A DNA stretch of 64,000 nt from contig QNGE01000976.1 of assembly GCA_008508345.1 (NCBI GenBank), forward strand, positions 134,556 to 198,555, read 5' to 3'. The translations under genes were made by a program, and so were the position numbers. Below, one piece after another: positions 62,871 through 64,000 of this stretch. The stretch is from Paragonimus westermani. Its lineage: Eukaryota; Platyhelminthes; Trematoda; Plagiorchiida; Troglotrematidae. A model generated the notes under the pieces. The model saw nothing but the letters and a program-made list of their open reading frames with translations. It made no database searches and had not been told where the DNA came from. Every line of letters begins with the position of its first letter. Position 1 is the stretch's first letter.

Positions 62871-64000
62871 CGTCCTCAAGGAACTCACCAATCTCACACG
62901 GCCCATTCTACTACCCACGAGAAGGCCGTTGTTGCATGGAGGCACTGTTGTAAAGAAAACGTAGTATACCTTGTGTTCCACAAACCAGCGTACTGATTTA
63001 CACGTTCAAAGTATAAGCCCAATATGATGTGCACGTGCAACTTACTGTTGAAATTCAGTTAACTCGATATCATCTCCGTGCACTTATATAGTCGGAAATG
63101 TCTAACACTATCATATAGTTCGCAAATCCACGTTAAACGGATGCTGATAATTTCTTAGACCTCTTAAGTGCAAATCATAGTGGCATGGTCTCAAAAATGT
63201 CTTTGAGTGGTCGTTTAATTCGGTAGTAATCTAACAACTTGAAGTATCTTTTAAATTTAAGGACACTGGTGAATCGGTTAAAATTTTTGGTGGGCTTGAT
63301 ACACCTTGCAGAAGACGGCAGAGCATGAACAGATTTCAATGTCGATTTACCAATTCAAAAATTCTGGTCAAGACAGTTGCGATACTCAAGTGTGACTCAG
63401 TGCATGCAAACCATAATTTTTAGAGAAATCATAATTCAGATTTTTTCACGTAAGTCGATCTCGAAGTCTGTGAACCTTTGTTGTTGTTCAGGCACACTCT
63501 GCGAACGACAGACCACTTTCTACCATGTCGTACACTTTGTGCACGTGCTGAAATCAGTTGATAACACCGAGTGAGTGATCATTGGATAGAGCGAACGAAA
63601 GGAAATATTTGTACCAGTAGAACGCTCCTGAATGGGGCTCACAAGGCAATTCTCATGTGGTTGAAAACAATACAAAATAGGACACGGAAGTGAAATCAAG
63701 GGCACTCAAGTCATGAGACGTGCTTCTTTGTTTTTAAGGGTGCGCATCTGTAATTGTCAGAGCAACTCTTCACTTAGTCTGCATTCATTTTCGTTTATTC
63801 GGAAACGTCATAAGCCTGAACAGAAAGTATTGTGGCCGGGGCGGCTACTAACCGCAATAAAGACCTGGAATAACTTAGAAGTGATTATGTAACCGCCTAA
63901 GCTATAAGTATTTTATACAGTACATTATGCGATACCTACCTGCGTGGACAAAATCAATCAAGTGGTGTGGTCCGTCAGAGAGCATCTATAGACGTAACGA
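62871..64000. other. Window edge, nothing recognised
   Basis: AT-rich. A decayed PLE start may continue to about 63000. No ABCC TMD0 exon seen. Confidence 0.4.

Overview
The window is eukaryotic and intron-rich, AT-biased and full of decayed mobile elements. Exons are short (66 to 485 bp) with GT/AG borders and introns run up to about 20 kb. Penelope-like elements (PLEs), a Ty3/gypsy remnant and tRNA-derived repeats are scattered through the introns. This mix fits a parasitic flatworm, most likely a digenean trematode. That placement is inference from style and repeat content; no species-diagnostic gene is present.

The one gene I can name is an ABC transporter of subfamily C (MRP1/ABCC1-like) on the minus strand, from 58201 down to 1127. 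It is incomplete at both ends. Ten exons were placed by homology, splice sites and reading phase: L0 linker start (58055-58201), a long Ser-rich linker exon (56406-56890), TM6 (42043-42311), TM7 (39572-39752), TM8-9 (36967-37221), a 22-codon loop exon (34848-34913), loop plus first half of TM10 (24809-24943), TM10-11 (23052-23198), NBD1 Walker A (3345-3471), and NBD1 Q-loop plus LSGGQ (1127-1341). TMD0 should lie beyond 64000, and Walker B, TMD2 and NBD2 beyond position 1. The segment joining TM11 to NBD1 was not found with confidence; it should lie between 23051 and 3472. An extra L0 exon may lie between 42312 and 56405.

The most unusual feature is a well-formed ABCC TMD2 exon (TM12 and the following extracellular loop, intact splice sites) at 10396-10687 on the PLUS strand. 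It sits inside the minus-strand gene's 19.6-kb intron, so it is antisense to its host and out of order. Two copies of the same PLE fragment (9931-10056 and 12484-12609) flank it.

Repeats: PLE reverse transcriptase copies in tandem (61711-62870, minus); a PLE GIY-YIG endonuclease frame (12177-12515, minus); a decayed Ty3/gypsy gag-pol (about 50480-52080, plus); an LTR-like end with a poly(A)-signal hairpin (about 43690-44500); a tRNA-like gene with a Pol III terminator (34668-34745, minus); two related tRNA-like SINE pieces (18485-18570, 55600-55710); a 100-bp inverted dispersed repeat pair (39064-39164 and 55849-55950); and a (TA)n tract (40948-40989). Several tracts read as coding but with scattered stops, and I do not recognise them: 4741-9560, 19100-20100 and 28690-30230 on plus; 13818-14251 and 60044-60379 on minus.
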